DNA of 6,926 bases from an uncultured bacterium. Lineage in GTDB: Bacteria; Patescibacteriota; Minisyncoccia; Phycocordibacterales; UBA5272. The stretch spans positions 1 through 6,926 of the forward strand of contig CAILKS010000077.1 in NCBI GenBank assembly GCA_903834855.1. The letters run 5' to 3'. Every line of letters begins with the position of its first letter. The stretch's first letter is position 1. Below, piece by piece: positions 6,244 through 6,926 of the stretch. The translations under genes and the position numbers were made by a program. The notes beneath the pieces are model-generated. The model saw only the letters and a list, made by a program, of their open reading frames with translations, was not told where the DNA came from and did no database searches.

Positions 6244-6314
6244 GCGGGATTGGTTTAGTGGTAGAATGCGACCTTCCCAAGGTTGAGACAGGAGTTCGAT
6301 TCTCCTATCCCGCA
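6244..6314 (+). tRNA. tRNA-Gly (anticodon CCC), CCA not encoded
   Basis: A full cloverleaf folds: acceptor GCGGGAT (6244-6250) with ATCCCGC (6307-6313), D arm with AGTGGTAGA, anticodon stem CGACC/GGTTG around the loop TTCCCAA (anticodon CCC, reading GGG), four-base variable loop AGAC, and T arm AGGAG-TTCGATT-CTCCT. The discriminator base is A (6314) and the next bases are CAA, so CCA must be added by nucleotidyltransferase. A73 is unusual because most bacterial tRNA-Gly have U73; A73 is typical of archaeal and eukaryotic tRNA-Gly. Its 3' end is copied twice in the downstream element. Confidence 0.96.
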
Positions 6315-6502
6315 CAACGAAAAGCTTTAGCTGATTTTGGTGCGTGCGGGATAGGAGAATCGAACGGGGAAGGGGTCGGGAAACGGGAGTTTCCCGTGGA
6401 GGAAAACAGTGAACGTAATCGTGAACGTTAGAAACCGTGGGTTTCTAAAACAAAATGTATTCATTTTGTGTTCGATAGCGAAGCGTCTCCTATCCCGCAC
6501 AA
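6294..6502. repeat. Three copies of the tRNA-Gly 3' end (plus, minus, plus)
   Basis: Copy 1 is the tRNA itself (6294-6315). Copy 2 (6344-6365) is its exact 22-base reverse complement. Copy 3 (6470-6500) is again in plus orientation but carries nine extra bases, AGCGAAGCG (6477-6485), between GTTCGAT and TCTCC. Copies 1 and 3 share a 17-base direct repeat, TCTCCTATCCCGCACAA (6301-6317 and 6486-6502), like the attL/attR left by integration into a tRNA 3' end. Copies 2 and 3 are inverted repeats bounding 104 bases, like the ends of a miniature element. Twenty-two identical bases cannot be chance. Confidence 0.93.
6366..6469 (+). other. Hairpin cluster with G-rich run inside the tRNA-end inverted repeat
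   Basis: Three hairpins fill this segment: CGGGAAAC/GTTTCCCG (6377-6396, loop GGGA), TTAGAAACC/GGTTTCTAA (6428-6448, loop GTG) and ACAAAATG/CATTTTGT (6450-6469, loop TATT). The third abuts copy 3 of the tRNA end directly. GTGAACGT is repeated at 6409-6416 and 6421-6428. The left side (6366-6387) has four G-runs separated by 2, 2 and 4 bases, a candidate G-quadruplex in otherwise AT-rich DNA. No convincing protein is encoded; open frames here only pass through the tRNA copies. Confidence 0.7.
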
Positions 6503-6532
6503 AAAACAAGAACAAAGTGAGTGGTTGTATTA

Positions 6533-6564
6533 ACTTTATAAACTTTATGGACTTTCAACTTTAT
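6533..6564. repeat. Tandem ACTTTAT repeats upstream of the glutaredoxin gene
   Basis: ACTTTAT occurs at 6533-6539, 6542-6548 and 6558-6564, with a degenerate ACTTTCA at 6551-6557, at a spacing of 9, 9 and 7 bases. The array ends 17 bases before the presumed -35 of the glutaredoxin promoter. It could be a binding array or slippage-derived repeat. Confidence 0.6.
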
Positions 6565-6580
6565 AGACTCATATACTGAT

Positions 6581-6610
6581 TTGCGGAAAGTTCAGATGCT
6601 AAGGTATACT
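6581..6610 (+). promoter_or_regulatory. Predicted promoter of the glutaredoxin gene (leaderless)
   Basis: TTGCGG (6581-6586) is a weak -35, and TATACT (6605-6610) a good -10 after 18 bases. Transcription should start about two bases before the ATG at 6619. The 11-mer TAAGGTATACT (6600-6610) is identical to that before the DUF192 gene. Confidence 0.55.
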
Positions 6611-6618
6611 CAACTTAT

Positions 6619-6885
6619 ATGGATACAAATAACACAAACACAACGGGGGCTAAGGTAGATATTTATAGTACAAATTCATGTCATTTTTGTCATATGGCAA
6701 AGGAATGGCTTACAGAGAAAAATATTCCATATAATGATTTTAATGTTGGAATGGATCAAGCAAAAAGAAAAGAAATGGTAGAGATAACAGGCCAGCTAGG
6801 TGTACCAGTTATCAAAATTGGAAATGATGTAATGATTGGATTTAATCCAGAGAAGATGGCGACATTATTAGGGATTGCAGTTTAA
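6619..6885 (+). CDS. Glutaredoxin-like thiol-disulfide oxidoreductase (CHFC)
   Basis: This 88-residue protein covers one thioredoxin fold of the glutaredoxin/NrdH/YruB type. After a polar Asn/Thr-rich start, strand KVDIYST leads to the redox site C21-H-F-C24, with both cysteines present for a dithiol mechanism. The GQLGVPVI segment (59-66) provides the cis-proline P63, and IGFNPEKMATLLG (73-85) matches the 'GF-x(4)-L-x(2)-L-L' C-terminal element of these small proteins. It probably reduces disulfides of ribonucleotide reductase or other cytosolic targets; no signal peptide or membrane helix is present. The substrate cannot be read from sequence. The ATG at 6619 lies eight bases after the presumed -10 box, so the mRNA should be leaderless. 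It stands alone, followed by a palindrome at the window edge. Confidence 0.92.
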   Translation: MDTNNTNTTGAKVDIYSTNSCHFCHMAKEWLTEKNIPYNDFNVGMDQAKRKEMVEITGQLGVPVIKIGNDVMIGFNPEKMATLLGIAV

Positions 6886-6906
6886 GATAAGTATAGAATA
6901 CAAAAA

Positions 6907-6926
6907 GCAACATCATATGATGTTGC
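6907..6926 (+). terminator. Hairpin after the glutaredoxin gene, cut by window edge
   Basis: GCAACATCAT is followed immediately by its reverse complement, a perfect 20-base palindrome that can form an 8-bp stem with an ATAT loop. It is preceded by AAAAA, as in the other terminators here. The window ends at its last base, so a following U-tract cannot be seen. Confidence 0.6.

Noticed and set aside
6213..6431. Plus-strand open frame of 72 codons across the tRNA and downstream element
   Set aside because: It reads straight through tRNA-Gly and the structured repeat; its amino acids are translated tRNA sequence.
6344..6436. A second, minus-strand tRNA gene
   Set aside because: Only the 3' 22 bases match; upstream on that strand there is a CGACC/TTCCC resemblance to the anticodon arm but no D arm or 5' acceptor strand.
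6316..6502. CRISPR array or integron attC site
   Set aside because: Repeats are tRNA-derived, in mixed orientation and not regularly spaced; no cas gene or integrase is present.
6327..6515. Minus-strand open frame of 62 codons
   Set aside because: It contains translated copies 2 and 3 of the tRNA 3' end and the hairpins; no protein-like pattern or promoter.
1..6926. UGA recoded to glycine as in Gracilibacteria/SR1
   Set aside because: All long genes are complete with TAA stops and no interrupted conserved domains; tryptophans are TGG.

Overview
The window is AT-rich bacterial DNA that looks like a Candidatus Patescibacteria (CPR) genome, most likely Parcubacteria-like. The lineage is inferred from the AT-rich genes, an unusually small RNase P RNA, a tRNA gene without encoded CCA, the near absence of Shine-Dalgarno sites, and a gene mix of DUF192, short MurJ, LepA, a minimal FtsB/DivIC protein and a glutaredoxin. 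All six long genes end in TAA and read cleanly with the standard bacterial code; nothing suggests UGA recoding.

Layout: (1) 1-1338, 3' three quarters of typA/bipA, running in from the left edge. (2) 1326-1452, a long imperfect palindrome that begins inside the last typA codons. (3) 1480-1986, a membrane-anchored DUF192 protein, convergent with (4) the RNase P RNA gene on the minus strand (about 2044-2327), with a strong hairpin terminator between them. (5) 2398-3672, a short MurJ-type flippase, divergent from rnpB. (6) 3748-5550, complete lepA, closed by a perfect 19-bp hairpin. (7) 5633-5743 minus, a previously uncalled 36-residue membrane peptide, divergent from (8) 5806-6195, an FtsB/DivIC-like division protein; their -10 boxes lie almost back to back. 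(9) 6244-6314, tRNA-Gly(CCC). (10) 6316-6502, a structured non-coding element built from an inverted and then a direct copy of the tRNA 3' end, enclosing three hairpins and a G-rich run. (11) 6619-6885, a CxxC glutaredoxin, and a final palindrome at the right edge.

The genes do not form one operon. Almost every gene has its own -10 box 6-15 bases before its ATG, so transcripts should be leaderless or nearly so. The content is housekeeping: two translational GTPases (TypA, LepA), tRNA maturation (RNase P RNA, tRNA-Gly), and envelope and division functions (MurJ, FtsB/DivIC). The tRNA and the RNase P RNA agree with each other: the tRNA lacks encoded CCA and the RNase P RNA seems to lack the GGU motif that pairs with CCA.

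The most unusual feature is the element at 6294-6502 behind tRNA-Gly. It holds three copies of the tRNA 3' end in plus, minus, plus orientation, which can form two mutually exclusive long helices. It may be a tRNA-targeted miniature mobile element or a structured RNA; sequence alone cannot decide between them.
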